A stretch of 62,533 nt of DNA from a virus, in the IMG/VR virus record IMGVR_UViG_3300022221_000007, positions 1-62,533 of that record; one strand, written 5' to 3'. Numbering within the stretch: the stretch's first letter is position 1; the number at the start of each line of letters is the position of its first letter. The position numbers were made by a program, and so were the translations under genes. This document shows, in pieces, positions 23,732 through 33,514 of the stretch. The notes under the pieces were generated by a model that made no database searches, was not told the origin of the DNA, and saw nothing but the letters and a program-made list of their open reading frames with translations.

Positions 23732-24155
23732 TAAAATATTTAGTTCAAAAAAGGTAATCGAAGATGTCACTGAAAGTGTTATTAAATCAGGGGATGCTCT
23801 CATATACACCAAGGAAGAAAAGGAAGCAGGAAGAGGTGATTTACGTGAACGGCTTCTTAAACTGTATGAACCCTTTAAACTTATACAGCGTTATCTGGCT
23901 ATTTACTACTCCTGGATTTTTGGCTTTACTTTTGTAACAACCTTCATATTGTCTATTTTTGTAGGTTTTGGGAAAGTACCAAAAGAAGTGTTAGATAACG
24001 TCATATCAGTAGCAACGGCCTTTAATATTGGATTAATTTGCTTGGCCATTGTAGGATTCTATTTTGGTGGTGGAGCAATAGAAGGTGTTGTTACAGCTAG
24101 AGCCCAGTCCCAACCTAAAGATATGCAGAAATTAACAAAAGAAATTAACAACTAA
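23718..24155 (+). CDS. Holin of the 3-TM type (GTA holin-like)
   Basis: 145 aa. An amphipathic N-terminal half (residues 1-55) precedes hydrophobic segments near 65-85 and 93-125, with a polar C-terminus. This layout with LLKLYEPFKLIQRYLAIYYSWIF resembles the family named holin of 3TMs, for gene-transfer release. It overlaps the endopeptidase gene and precedes the portal gene. Confidence 0.65.
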   Translation: MGILDKIFSSKKVIEDVTESVIKSGDALIYTKEEKEAGRGDLRERLLKLYEPFKLIQRYLAIYYSWIFGFTFVTTFILSIFVGFGKVPKEVLDNVISVATAFNIGLICLAIVGFYFGGGAIEGVVTARAQSQPKDMQKLTKEINN

Positions 24156-24175
24156 TTTCCCCGGAGATAACCATA

Positions 24176-26173
24176 GTGTCTGAAGCAATGAACCAAGATG
24201 AAAGCCCTAACAAGAAGCTTAATAAAGCAGAATTGTTAAAAGCCTTCAAAGCTGATATGAAGTCAGCAGATACTCTCCGTCAGGAAATGGTAGGTAAGGT
24301 TGAAAATTGGAGAGCACAATATGATGGTGACCCTTACGGTAACGAAGTAAAAGGGAAATCAGCTATTGTGTCCCGTGACATTAAACGTCAGGATGAATGG
24401 CAACATGCTTCGGTAAAAGACCCATTTGTTTCTGGATCAGACATTATTCGCTGTAACCCAATAACGTATGAAGACCGTAAGGCAGCAGAACAAAATCAGT
24501 TAGTTCTTAACTACCAATTTACTCGTCAGTTTAATCGGTATGCGTTTATGACTGATGTTGTAAAACTTTATTATGCCGAAGGCACAGTTATTTCAAAAAC
24601 TTCTTGGGATTATGAAGACAAGAAAGAAACGGTAGATATGCCTATTTTTGAACTTGATCCGTTAACAATGGAACCGGTTCAGGTAGGTACAAGAGAAGTA
24701 GAGCAATTGGTAGTTATAACTAACAGACCCCATGTGGAACTATGCCGTATTGAAGACATCTACATAGACCCTACTTCCATGGGCGATATCGATAAAGCTC
24801 AGTTTGTTATTCACCGATATGAAACAGACCTTAGTACTCTTAAGCAGTCAGGTAAGTATAAAAATTTAAATAAGCTGGCTAAAACAATGGCCGGTACCGA
24901 TGGTGATGACTACCAAGAAGAAGATGACACAAACTTCAGATTCCAAGACCAAGCCCGTAAGAAAGTTTTAGCTTATGAGTATTGGGGAAAATACGACGTT
25001 AACAATGACGGAATAGCTGAACCAATCGTTTGTACCTGGGTAGAAGACGTAGTGATTCAACTGCAAGAAAACCCTTATCCGGACAAAAAGATTCCATTCC
25101 TGGTCACTAAAAACAACTCAATACCTTTCAAGATGCACGGTGAAGCAAACGCTGAGCTTATTGGCGATAACCAAAAAGTAACCACAGCTATTAAGCGTGG
25201 TATTTTGGACAACATGGGTAATTCAAACAATGGTCAGAAAGGTATTCGTTCTGGTGCATTGAGTGACCTAAACAAGAAACGATTCTTGAACGGTAAAAAC
25301 TTTGAGTTCCAGGGTAACGTAACAGATTTCTTTGAAGGTGCTTATAACCCACTACCAAACAGTGTGTTTCAAGTCATGGACATGCTCAATGGGGAAAATG
25401 AGTCCATGCTCGGTGTTAAGAGTTTCAGTGGTGGTATAAGTGGTTCTGCTATGGGAAGTACTGCCAGAGCTGCTGGAGGAGTACTGGACGCAGTTTCTGT
25501 CCGTAGATTGGACATCGTAAGGAACTTAGCCGAAAACCTTATCAAACCTCTTATGCGTAAGTGGATGGCATATAACTCTGAGTTTTTACAACCAGAAGAA
25601 ACTGTGCGGATTACTAACGAGGATTTTGTACCGGTAAAACGTAATGACCTGCATGGACTGGTAGATATAGAAATTGAAGTAACTACCGCAGAAGATAATA
25701 GTGCTAAAGCCCAGGAGTTAGCGTTCTTGCTGCAAACCCTGGGTCAAGGTATGGACCCATCGATGCAAAAAATGATAATGGGTCAAATAGCTAAGCTTAA
25801 CAAGATGCCTGACCTAGCTAAGCAAATTGAAGAGTTCCAACCTCAGCCTGATCCTTATATTGAAGAAATGAAAATGCTTGAGATGGAAAAACTCAAAGCT
25901 GAAATTAAAGAACGTCTATCTCGGGCTAACGAAAATGCTGTTGATATTCGGGCTAAGATTGCTAAAGCAGCTCTTGATGAAGCTAGAGCAAGACACCTTG
26001 GCTCTGATGCTGACCTTAAAGACCTGGAGTTTTCCGACAGGGCTCAGGGCAAAGACCTTGAAAAAGAAATAGCTCGTAAAGACCATGATAGAGGTACAAA
26101 ACTAATGGCTCAACATGCTGGAGATCAAACAAAGAAGCAGTTGAAAGCTGCTGATGTGTTGACCAAGCAGTAA
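24176..26173 (+). CDS. Portal protein (N4 gp59-like)
   Basis: 665 aa with GTG start after CCGGAGATAACCATA. Typical N4-like portal features: KGKSAIVSRDI early, QNQLVLNYQFTRQFNRY, the cysteine-containing ELCRIEDIYIDPTS strand, and SGSAMGSTARAAGG near residue 425, then a long helical barrel. The last 100 residues are a charged coiled coil. It forms the dodecameric DNA gate with the terminase encoded at 13984. Confidence 0.9.
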   Translation: MSEAMNQDESPNKKLNKAELLKAFKADMKSADTLRQEMVGKVENWRAQYDGDPYGNEVKGKSAIVSRDIKRQDEWQHASVKDPFVSGSDIIRCNPITYEDRKAAEQNQLVLNYQFTRQFNRYAFMTDVVKLYYAEGTVISKTSWDYEDKKETVDMPIFELDPLTMEPVQVGTREVEQLVVITNRPHVELCRIEDIYIDPTSMGDIDKAQFVIHRYETDLSTLKQSGKYKNLNKLAKTMAGTDGDDYQEEDDTNFRFQDQARKKVLAYEYWGKYDVNNDGIAEPIVCTWVEDVVIQLQENPYPDKKIPFLVTKNNSIPFKMHGEANAELIGDNQKVTTAIKRGILDNMGNSNNGQKGIRSGALSDLNKKRFLNGKNFEFQGNVTDFFEGAYNPLPNSVFQVMDMLNGENESMLGVKSFSGGISGSAMGSTARAAGGVLDAVSVRRLDIVRNLAENLIKPLMRKWMAYNSEFLQPEETVRITNEDFVPVKRNDLHGLVDIEIEVTTAEDNSAKAQELAFLLQTLGQGMDPSMQKMIMGQIAKLNKMPDLAKQIEEFQPQPDPYIEEMKMLEMEKLKAEIKERLSRANENAVDIRAKIAKAALDEARARHLGSDADLKDLEFSDRAQGKDLEKEIARKDHDRGTKLMAQHAGDQTKKQLKAADVLTKQ

Positions 26174-26240
26174 AGTCTGCTATAACATGCAGATACTTGT
26201 AACAAACTAAACCACTAACCGGACTCAAAAGGTAAACTAA

Positions 26241-26573
26241 ATGAGCAACCAAGAACAGATCGAACTAGAAACAATTGAAGTAGAACATCACCGTACAATG
26301 GGTGAAGCACTAATACGCCTAAAAGAAAATGAAGATTTTAAAACTGTAATTATGGATGGTTACTTAGGCCAGAGTGTAAAGTCTTCAGTCAGCTTGCTTG
26401 CTGTTCCTCAGATTAAAGCACAAGGGCGTAGAGTAGACATTATGGAAGACCTAGTTGCTGCGAGCAACTTAAAGTACTTTTTCCGTATGGTTGAAAATTT
26501 CTACCAGGGTGTTGTTAATCCAGTTCTTAGCGATGAAGAAGAAGCTGAGAGAGCTGAGCAGGGAGAACACTAA
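26241..26573 (+). CDS. Small virion-locus protein between portal and scaffold
   Basis: 110 aa, helical and acidic, with TIEVEHHRTMGEALIRLKENEDFKTV and FRMVENFYQGVVNP. In N4-like phages a similar small gene (gp58 position) lies between the portal and scaffold genes. The stop overlaps the scaffold start (TAATG). It is probably a head-assembly accessory; no motif defines it. Confidence 0.65.
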   Translation: MSNQEQIELETIEVEHHRTMGEALIRLKENEDFKTVIMDGYLGQSVKSSVSLLAVPQIKAQGRRVDIMEDLVAASNLKYFFRMVENFYQGVVNPVLSDEEEAERAEQGEH

Positions 26574-27703
26574 TGTCAGAGCAGCTAACGGAAGAAGATG
26601 TATTCAGTAATGATGTAGACCCGTTGGATGGTATTCGTGAACTTCGTAGAGCAGAAGGGGTAGCTGAAGAGGATCTAATTGCTCCTGCAGATTCTGTGTT
26701 AGCTGCTGATTCTGATATTAAAGACGAATTACCAGTCGATACAGATTTAGATGCATTTGAAACTCCGGCAGAACCAGAGGCCAAACTGGATGAAATTAAG
26801 GATGAAGAGGAAGATACCCCTCTGGAAAAAGACCCGAAAAATGCTGATGACCCAGAAGTTATTGACGGTGATGAAAAACAGAAACCTGACAGCACTGAAA
26901 CAGCAAAATTAAAGTTTAGAGCTAATGGTCAGGATTTTGAGTTTACCCCGGAAGAAGTTCAAGCTCAGTTTGAAACTGTGTTTGGTCAAGCAATGGATTA
27001 TACTCAAAAGCTTCAAAAAATTGCTCCTTACCGAAAAATGATTTCGGCTATTGAAGAAGAAGGTATTACCCAAGAGCAATTAAATATCGCTATCGATGCG
27101 TTAAAGGGTGACAAGGGTGCTCTAACAAAATTGTTAGAAGCAAACGATATTGATAAGTATGATCTTGGTAACGATGAGGAAGCCCCTTACGTTCCAGGTG
27201 ACTACGGTAAGGAAGAAAGTCAGCAGGAGTTAGCTCAAGTGGCTTCTATTATAGCTGCTGACCCAGAATATAAAATAACCGTCGATGTCATTGATAATCA
27301 ATGGGACGGTGAATCCAGAGATGTGTTGCGTAAAAACCCTAAATTTATTCAGGGACTACATAATGACATAAAATCTGGTGTGTATGCTGAAGTCGCTGTA
27401 GAAGCGATGAAAATGAAAGTTCTCGATAGAAATTCCAAGTCAGACATAGAATACTACATGCTTGCAGGTCAGCAGCGTTCAGCTAATCAACAAACCCAGA
27501 ATGCCCAGGGAAATGTTGATGCTCTGAACAAGCAGACACAAGATGCAGTAGCTAAAGCTGATACGGCATCATCAGAGGCTCAACAGAAACGTGCTGCCAC
27601 CTCCACTGGAGCAAGGGCTGATCGTAAAGGAGTTGTCGACTACTTAGATGACAACGATGAAGACTATGACGCATGGTACGCAAAATTGCAGGCCAGCGTT
27701 TAA
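26573..27703 (+). CDS. Scaffolding protein (putative)
   Basis: 376 aa, strongly acidic in the first 110 residues (Glu/Asp-rich, many Pro), then FRANGQDFEFTPEEVQAQFETVFGQAMDYTQKLQKIAPYRKMI and a Gln/Ala-rich C-terminus. This composition and the place directly before the capsid gene are those of N4 gp57-type scaffolds or tape-like head assembly proteins. The FTPEEVQ block is a frequent scaffold motif. Confidence 0.8.
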   Translation: MSEQLTEEDVFSNDVDPLDGIRELRRAEGVAEEDLIAPADSVLAADSDIKDELPVDTDLDAFETPAEPEAKLDEIKDEEEDTPLEKDPKNADDPEVIDGDEKQKPDSTETAKLKFRANGQDFEFTPEEVQAQFETVFGQAMDYTQKLQKIAPYRKMISAIEEEGITQEQLNIAIDALKGDKGALTKLLEANDIDKYDLGNDEEAPYVPGDYGKEESQQELAQVASIIAADPEYKITVDVIDNQWDGESRDVLRKNPKFIQGLHNDIKSGVYAEVAVEAMKMKVLDRNSKSDIEYYMLAGQQRSANQQTQNAQGNVDALNKQTQDAVAKADTASSEAQQKRAATSTGARADRKGVVDYLDDNDEDYDAWYAKLQASV

Positions 27704-27729
27704 ATCGCACTTACTGAGGATTACCTCTC

Positions 27730-29025
27730 ATGGTACAACAAGTATATGGTGTAACCGACCGTAAAACCGGTGATTCATCTCACGGACAAAACACAATTGT
27801 CCATTATTATGACAAAGCTGGTGTCAAAGCCGCTAACGCAATTGCTGTCTATGCACAGTTTGCTGACCGTCGATCTATGCCACTTAAAATGGGTACTACC
27901 TATAAAGTGTCTAAATGGTTGCATATCTATGACCGTGAAATTGGTGATACGGATTTTGCATCAAAAGGTTATTTAACTGCTCGTAACATCGCTGATGTTT
28001 CTGCGGGTTTAACCGCTGCAGGTTTGGCCGAAGGTGCTGGTGCAGTAAACCCAACTTCAATCAAGAAAGTTACCATCTCTACTGAGTTCGCTCGTTATGG
28101 TGAGATGATTGACTATACTGATGAAGTTGAAATGTTTGCAGAAGACGCTGTGCAAGTTCATTACCGTGAAGAGTTAGGCTTACTAGCTAACCGTCGGTCT
28201 GAAGACTTAATCCAGTTGGACATGCTGACTACTACAACTGCCATGTACTCTGGTTCGGCTACTTCGTTGATAACTGTTGGTACAGATATTTCTGATACTG
28301 CTGCAACAAGCATCGACGGTACTGATGATGACTTGGTTCGTGTTTCTTACGATTTAATTCGTAAGGGTGTTCGTAAGCTGGTTCGTAACCGTGCTGAAAA
28401 GAACACTTCAATCGTGACTGGTTCTACTAAGATCGATACACGTACAGTTAACAAAGCGTTCTACGCTATTGTTGGTCCAGAAGTTAAGTTTGACCTTGAG
28501 TCTTTAACTCGAAGCTCTGGTACTGCTGCTTCTGATAGTACTGAATACGTTTATGTCCCAGCGTATAAGTACGCAGATGCTACTAACCTGGCTGAAGGCG
28601 AAGTTGGTGCAATGAACGATGTTCGTTTCATCGAGTCTGAGTCTGCGGTAGTTTATGCAGGTGCTGGTGCTAAGACTCCTGGTGCTATTCCTGGTACCGA
28701 TGGTCAGTACTTAGGTGCTTTGTCTCAGACAACTCATGATGCTGCTTCTGCTGCCGCTCTTAACACCTTAACCGGTGGTTCTGCCTATGCAGCTTCTGAG
28801 TCACGTTTTGACGTTTTCCCGATCTTATTCCCAACTAAAGGTAGTTTCGCTACTGTTGGTCTAAAAGGTCATGGAAAAATTAAATTCAACGCTCAGTCAC
28901 CTGGTAAGATCGAACTGATCAACCCATACGGTACTAAAGGCTTCTTTAGTTACAATATGTGGTATGCGGGTATCATCCTTCGGGAAGAGCGTCTGTTGAA
29001 AATGTTGGTTGCTGCTTCGGCATAA
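27730..29025 (+). CDS. Major capsid protein (N4 gp56-like)
   Basis: 431 aa, HK97-fold capsid subunit of the N4 gp56 family. Recognisable segments: VYAQFADRRSMPLKMGTTYKVSKW near residue 40, ATISTEFARYGEMIDYTDEVE-like block near 120 and an N-arm without an obvious protease site. Codon use (Gly GGT, Ala GCT) is biased as in highly expressed genes, more than in the neighbours. It is followed by a terminator, matching the need to overproduce this product. Confidence 0.93.
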   Translation: MVQQVYGVTDRKTGDSSHGQNTIVHYYDKAGVKAANAIAVYAQFADRRSMPLKMGTTYKVSKWLHIYDREIGDTDFASKGYLTARNIADVSAGLTAAGLAEGAGAVNPTSIKKVTISTEFARYGEMIDYTDEVEMFAEDAVQVHYREELGLLANRRSEDLIQLDMLTTTTAMYSGSATSLITVGTDISDTAATSIDGTDDDLVRVSYDLIRKGVRKLVRNRAEKNTSIVTGSTKIDTRTVNKAFYAIVGPEVKFDLESLTRSSGTAASDSTEYVYVPAYKYADATNLAEGEVGAMNDVRFIESESAVVYAGAGAKTPGAIPGTDGQYLGALSQTTHDAASAAALNTLTGGSAYAASESRFDVFPILFPTKGSFATVGLKGHGKIKFNAQSPGKIELINPYGTKGFFSYNMWYAGIILREERLLKMLVAASA

Positions 29026-29036
29026 GCCATAACTTA

Positions 29037-29061
29037 AAGCCTCCTCCGGGGGGCTTTTCTT
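29037..29061 (+). terminator. Terminator after capsid gene
   Basis: AAGCC and GGCTT arms with inner C/G pairs, followed by TTTTCTTT. Partial readthrough would feed the downstream virion genes. Confidence 0.65.
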
Positions 29062-29082
29062 TACTGATAAAAAGGATCTACC

Positions 29083-29637
29083 ATGACTGATCGTGAAAAA
29101 TTAATTGAAACAGCTAATGAGCTTGGCCTTGAATTTAAGGGCAACATCTCCAATACAAACTTGCAAGAATTGGTAGACAACGCTCAAAACCCTAAAGACG
29201 CTGGTGAACAAAACACTATTGAAAAACCAGAGGTTGTAACATCTCCAACTGGTGCTAAACCTGTTGCGCAGAAGGAAGAAAAAGCTCCTTCAAAGTCTTT
29301 AGACAAAGATGCTCGTCGAAGACTGAAAGTTGCTAACTCTAAGAAAAAAGCGTTAGTAAAATCAATTGTTACGCTGACTAATAAAGATCCTCGTGAAAAT
29401 ACGTCAGTCACCACTGTACCTTTAAGTGTTGAAAACCAATTCTTTTCTGTTGCCCGTATAGTTCCATTGGATGTTCCTGTAGAACTGGAAAAATGTTTAA
29501 TTGACTTAGCCGAAAGCACTATGATGGCACTACATCGTGACGAAATTATCAAAGGTGAACGTACTGGTAATAAAGTTACCGTACAAGTGAAGAAATTTGC
29601 TGTAAGCTACTCAAAAGAACAAGCTGACTCAGAGTAA
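29083..29637 (+). CDS. Virion-locus protein with HeH/LEM-like N-terminus, 184 aa
   Basis: The first 35 residues (LIETANELGLEFKGNISNTNLQELV) look like a HeH/LEM-type helix-extended-helix motif, common at the start of phage head-associated proteins. A Pro/Lys/Glu linker follows, then a beta-rich domain ending VTVQVKKFAVSY. It is placed right after the capsid gene; a head decoration or completion role is possible. Confidence 0.6.
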   Translation: MTDREKLIETANELGLEFKGNISNTNLQELVDNAQNPKDAGEQNTIEKPEVVTSPTGAKPVAQKEEKAPSKSLDKDARRRLKVANSKKKALVKSIVTLTNKDPRENTSVTTVPLSVENQFFSVARIVPLDVPVELEKCLIDLAESTMMALHRDEIIKGERTGNKVTVQVKKFAVSYSKEQADSE

Positions 29638-29644
29638 ATAAAAA

Positions 29645-30175
29645 ATGGCTGACATAAAATTAGAAGACCTAACTAACGCTACTACAGTTTCTGACGGTAC
29701 TGGTGTACTTGATGTATTGATGAAGACAATCAATCTTCATGTTGTAAAGCAGTTCGATATGGGACGCATTACGGGTCCTGAATACGCTACTGTTTACGTT
29801 GGTGCTCTACAGTCAGCCATATCTGAATCAATTAAATTCTTGCTTGGAGAGCAAGCTGCAGGACTCCAAGCAGATCTTCTTGAAGAAAAAATTGAAAGTG
29901 AAAGAAAGAATAATGGCACCGATGGAAGTATTGATAAAAAAGATGCTTTAGTTGATGCACAAGCTCTTGGGTTCAAACTGGACGCTAAACAAAAACTGTT
30001 AAAATCAATGCTTGACGGTTTCGCAGTTAACGCTTCAGTTTCTGGAACTCTGGGTAATGTACCTGAGACAACTCTTGATGGTTCTATTGATCAACTATCC
30101 CAGGAAATACTGAGTGATCTTAACTCTTTGGTTACAATCCAAACTGTTCCTGAAACTGCTGAAATAGAAGCATAA
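29645..30175 (+). CDS. Virion-locus helical protein, 176 aa
   Basis: Helical, with DVLMKTINLHVVKQFDMGRITGPEYATVYVGALQSAI and FLLGEQAAGLQADLLEEKIESERK, then a charged region. Proteins with this segment are found between capsid and tail genes in N4-like phages (gp55 position). It is probably a virion component. Function unknown. Confidence 0.65.
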   Translation: MADIKLEDLTNATTVSDGTGVLDVLMKTINLHVVKQFDMGRITGPEYATVYVGALQSAISESIKFLLGEQAAGLQADLLEEKIESERKNNGTDGSIDKKDALVDAQALGFKLDAKQKLLKSMLDGFAVNASVSGTLGNVPETTLDGSIDQLSQEILSDLNSLVTIQTVPETAEIEA

Positions 30176-30193
30176 CCACAAACAGAGAAAACT

Positions 30194-32986
30194 ATGGCAT
30201 GGAACCCGTTTAAGTCAGTAGTTAATTTCTTTGTCGATGTTGTGGAAACTACTTATGAAGCCATAGTAGATGCTGTCGAATGGACTTGGGATAATATAAC
30301 TTACCCCGTTATTGAGGGAACATTCTACTTACTTGGTATAAAAGCAGAAACTGTAGTACAAGTGGATAAAATCACCACTAAGATTATGGGTGATGACGTT
30401 TCTCAAACAGTAAAGAAAACTAAAGTTAAAGCGGTTATTGAATACATATCGTCTAATGAAAGTTTTTTTAACGTATACATGAGGAACATGAATACCGCAA
30501 AAGCACAAGTCAGCGCATACCATAACTTCGGAGAGAACACTTACACCTACGGGCTCCCTACACTAACTGTTTATGGAAAAATAATGGATTTGGCAGCGGT
30601 AAAAACTGCTATTGACTTAGACCTAACTATAAATTCCACGGTAGTATCTGCTAATCAGGTAGCTCCACTACTTCGACAAAAAACTGAATACTATTTGCAG
30701 GAAACTGCCCCCTACAATTATAAACCCGGACAAAACCTATTAAGCTATAATGATTCCTGGGGAAACAGTAGGGAATGGGGTTTTGATTCCGTTGTAGATA
30801 ATATTACGGACTACACCGTAAGTATCTCCAGAACAGCTACGAGAAACCACTTCTGGATTTATGGACCAGGAACGGTAGTCGAAGGGGATAGTGCTACCTA
30901 CACAATCTACTCGAGTAGTTTGATACCTACCGGTAAATCGTTACCTATCAATTTAATTTATAGTGGTACAGCAGTAGATGGGGTAGATTTCACATCCGTT
31001 GCACAAGTAACAATGCTGGCTGATACTGATTCTGTTCAGGTAGTCATACCGACTACTGAAAATACTGCTCCTCACGTAGCTCGTAATCTCATTGTTGAGA
31101 TTGGCAGCTTAGATAATGCCTTAGATGTTTTTGATGATCCAAGTATTTACCCTTCACTTAAATCAGTAGATACCAATATAACAGACGATGAAGGTGTTAT
31201 TTTAACAATGCCTTATGGTTTAGTTAACGAATCTGATACCAGTATTACCATTCCTGTGAAACTAGAAAATGCAGCAGCTGGGGCTTTTACTGTTGATTAC
31301 AGTTTTGTGGATGGAACAGCTGTTGGTGTTGTAGGTGGAGGTTCTGGGAGTGACTACGACTCAACTCCTGGGACTTTAAACTTTGCAGGTACTGGAAGTG
31401 AAATACAAAATATTGTCATACCTATCACTGTAGATGCCCTGGATGACGACCAAGAAGTATTTACCGTAAACTTGACTAACTGTTCAGACCCGGCAGTAAC
31501 GCTAACTAGCACAAGCATAGTGATATGGGATGGTACTTCTGATCCAATTACCGGACCTGTAGTATTGAACGACTCTTTTACTATTGCTCCAATAGTCAAT
31601 AAGAACGTAGTTATGGCTAAATACCATGAGGCAGCTAACCCAGCTACTGATTGGTATCTATGGAGATATGATCAAGATTTAGGTACTTACCCAGACGTAA
31701 AAGCCAAGGAGGAAACCTTTACTGACCTGGACATGCTGCCTGTAGCTATTCTTAGAAAGAATAAAGTAAATATTGTTCCAGAAGACCCATCTTACAACCC
31801 GACTAATCAAATGTTGAAAAGACTTCAAATGAACTTAAAGGATGTGTTGGCCAACATAGATTCTGAAGATAACCCACAACCGGGTGTTGATGATTGCTAC
31901 ATAAACTTTGCTGTCAGTCCTCAAGACAATAACAGAATGGTATCCAGGTTAATGTTTAGGATGTTCTACATGTTCCATGTGGATCTTCTTCTCGTTAGTG
32001 ATACTGGAGAGTACAAAGCAACTTTTGTTGAGCAAGATATTAACAATGCTTTTATATGGTCTAGTTTTGAGTGGAATCCGGATCAAGTAGGTGACTTAGG
32101 AATTCCTATTGGTGACTACAAACATACCGTAGTCCCAAAAAGTGGTTCAGGAGAAGATGAAATACCATCCAAACTAATAATGCAATACCAAAAAACAGCC
32201 AACAGCTATGACGAAATAGTGATAGGGGCGTTAAACTCAGTAACGGCTATATCTTATGGTACTCACCATAATGTTGTACTAAAAACAATTACCGATAGTG
32301 CATTAACCTTACCAGTGTCTTACCACATACTTAAAGAATTAACTTTTGAAGAACAACTTGAAGTATATGGATACATGTTAAGGTTAGACTTCACAGCTAT
32401 TGAGGTAACTCATTTAGAGTTTTATGAAACACAGTTATTTGCAGATTTTTTTGAATTTGCAATGATTGTAATAACCATACTTTCTCTAGGTTCCGCAGGG
32501 TCATTAGCGGCAATAGCCACACAACTAGTTACCCAATATTTACTAATGGAACTAGTGATGTTTGTGGCAGAAGAAACGGGAAATGAAGTTCTCGCAGCAG
32601 TAGTTGGTGTAGTAGCCGCAATAACTTTAGGAAACACCAGCGGGTTGAAACTTGGTAAGTTGGTGAATGCTGAAGACCTACTTAAGGTAACCACTAACTT
32701 TGCGCAGAACTACTCTATTGCAGCTGGTGTCAGTATGGAAAAGTTGCAAGGAGATATGGAAGAATTTACCAGTGTGTATGAGCAACGTCAGAAAGACTTT
32801 GAAGATGTTGAAGAAGAGTTGGAGTTAAATCTTGATGCTACATTTCTTGTAGGACTTCAGTCAGTAAACACTCAGCTATACAAAGCCGTCCAAAACCAAT
32901 ATGATTATGACACCATCTTCAATGGTCCGGACATTAACGTATCCCGGTTCGTAGACACTCAGTTGAGCAAGTCTCAAATTATTTAG
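30194..32986 (+). CDS. Large virion protein with two Calx-beta-like domains
   Basis: 930 aa. An aromatic amphipathic N-terminus (MAWNPFKSVVNFFVDVV) is followed by two Calx-beta-type repeats at about 230-330 and 345-450 (GPGTVVEGDSATYTIY...GTAVDGVDF; LVNESDTSITIPVKL...DYDSTPGTLNF...TVDALDDDQEVFTVNL). A long mixed region follows, then hydrophobic segments near 755-820 and a helical C-terminus. It lies where N4 places gp54. Calx-beta modules bind calcium and often mediate adhesion. The hydrophobic part could enter the host envelope on ejection, which is inference. Confidence 0.75.
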   Translation: MAWNPFKSVVNFFVDVVETTYEAIVDAVEWTWDNITYPVIEGTFYLLGIKAETVVQVDKITTKIMGDDVSQTVKKTKVKAVIEYISSNESFFNVYMRNMNTAKAQVSAYHNFGENTYTYGLPTLTVYGKIMDLAAVKTAIDLDLTINSTVVSANQVAPLLRQKTEYYLQETAPYNYKPGQNLLSYNDSWGNSREWGFDSVVDNITDYTVSISRTATRNHFWIYGPGTVVEGDSATYTIYSSSLIPTGKSLPINLIYSGTAVDGVDFTSVAQVTMLADTDSVQVVIPTTENTAPHVARNLIVEIGSLDNALDVFDDPSIYPSLKSVDTNITDDEGVILTMPYGLVNESDTSITIPVKLENAAAGAFTVDYSFVDGTAVGVVGGGSGSDYDSTPGTLNFAGTGSEIQNIVIPITVDALDDDQEVFTVNLTNCSDPAVTLTSTSIVIWDGTSDPITGPVVLNDSFTIAPIVNKNVVMAKYHEAANPATDWYLWRYDQDLGTYPDVKAKEETFTDLDMLPVAILRKNKVNIVPEDPSYNPTNQMLKRLQMNLKDVLANIDSEDNPQPGVDDCYINFAVSPQDNNRMVSRLMFRMFYMFHVDLLLVSDTGEYKATFVEQDINNAFIWSSFEWNPDQVGDLGIPIGDYKHTVVPKSGSGEDEIPSKLIMQYQKTANSYDEIVIGALNSVTAISYGTHHNVVLKTITDSALTLPVSYHILKELTFEEQLEVYGYMLRLDFTAIEVTHLEFYETQLFADFFEFAMIVITILSLGSAGSLAAIATQLVTQYLLMELVMFVAEETGNEVLAAVVGVVAAITLGNTSGLKLGKLVNAEDLLKVTTNFAQNYSIAAGVSMEKLQGDMEEFTSVYEQRQKDFEDVEEELELNLDATFLVGLQSVNTQLYKAVQNQYDYDTIFNGPDINVSRFVDTQLSKSQII

Positions 32987-33076
32987 TAAATTGTACTAGT
33001 CTTAGGATTAGGAATTTTTAATAACTGAGTCAGGCAAGACTCAACAAAACCCGGACATCCGGGAGGAGTGTAACTT

Positions 33077-33496
33077 ATGGTAGAGTCTCTAGCAGATCTA
33101 TATAAATTTGGTAGCGGAAGAGAAGCCGGACTAGCTGAACTTGGCACAAACCAAATAGGATTACCTCAAGGTAATGGTGTTTGGCAAGGTATGAAAAACT
33201 TCGGAGGTAAGACCGGAGATTTCTTGACTTCAGACAAATTTGCCAACGGTATGCAAGGCATCACAAGCTTAGCTGGTGCTCTTAGTGCTTACAAGCAACT
33301 AGGCCTTATGGAAGATCAGTTTGATCTTAATAAAGGGTTAGCCAATAGAAACCTTTCAAACCAGGCAGCAACACTGAACCCTCAACTACTTGATCGGGCA
33401 AAAATGCAAGCTCAAATGTACGGTAATGCACCGGGGTCAACAGGCTATTCTTTAGCTGAGTCTAGTGCTCCACGTGTTGATGGTTCTGCAATATAA
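33077..33496 (+). CDS. Small internal virion protein, 139 aa
   Basis: It is preceded by a CCCGG-ACAT-CCGGG hairpin and a GGGAGGAGTG binding site. Residues 60-95 (GMQGITSLAGALSAYKQLGLMEDQFDLNKGLANRNLSNQ) resemble the T7 gp14-like pattern of core proteins that sit at the base of the ejection complex. It is followed by the larger internal proteins, as in T7 gp14-gp15-gp16. Confidence 0.6.
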   Translation: MVESLADLYKFGSGREAGLAELGTNQIGLPQGNGVWQGMKNFGGKTGDFLTSDKFANGMQGITSLAGALSAYKQLGLMEDQFDLNKGLANRNLSNQAATLNPQLLDRAKMQAQMYGNAPGSTGYSLAESSAPRVDGSAI

Positions 33497-33514
33497 CAAC
33501 TTATAGGTGATAAA

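Noticed and set aside
32990-33075. Hairpins TGAGTC/GACTCA and CCCGG/CCGGG as terminators
   Set aside because: Neither is followed by a T-run, and the second abuts a strong ribosome binding site, so a translation or processing role is more likely.
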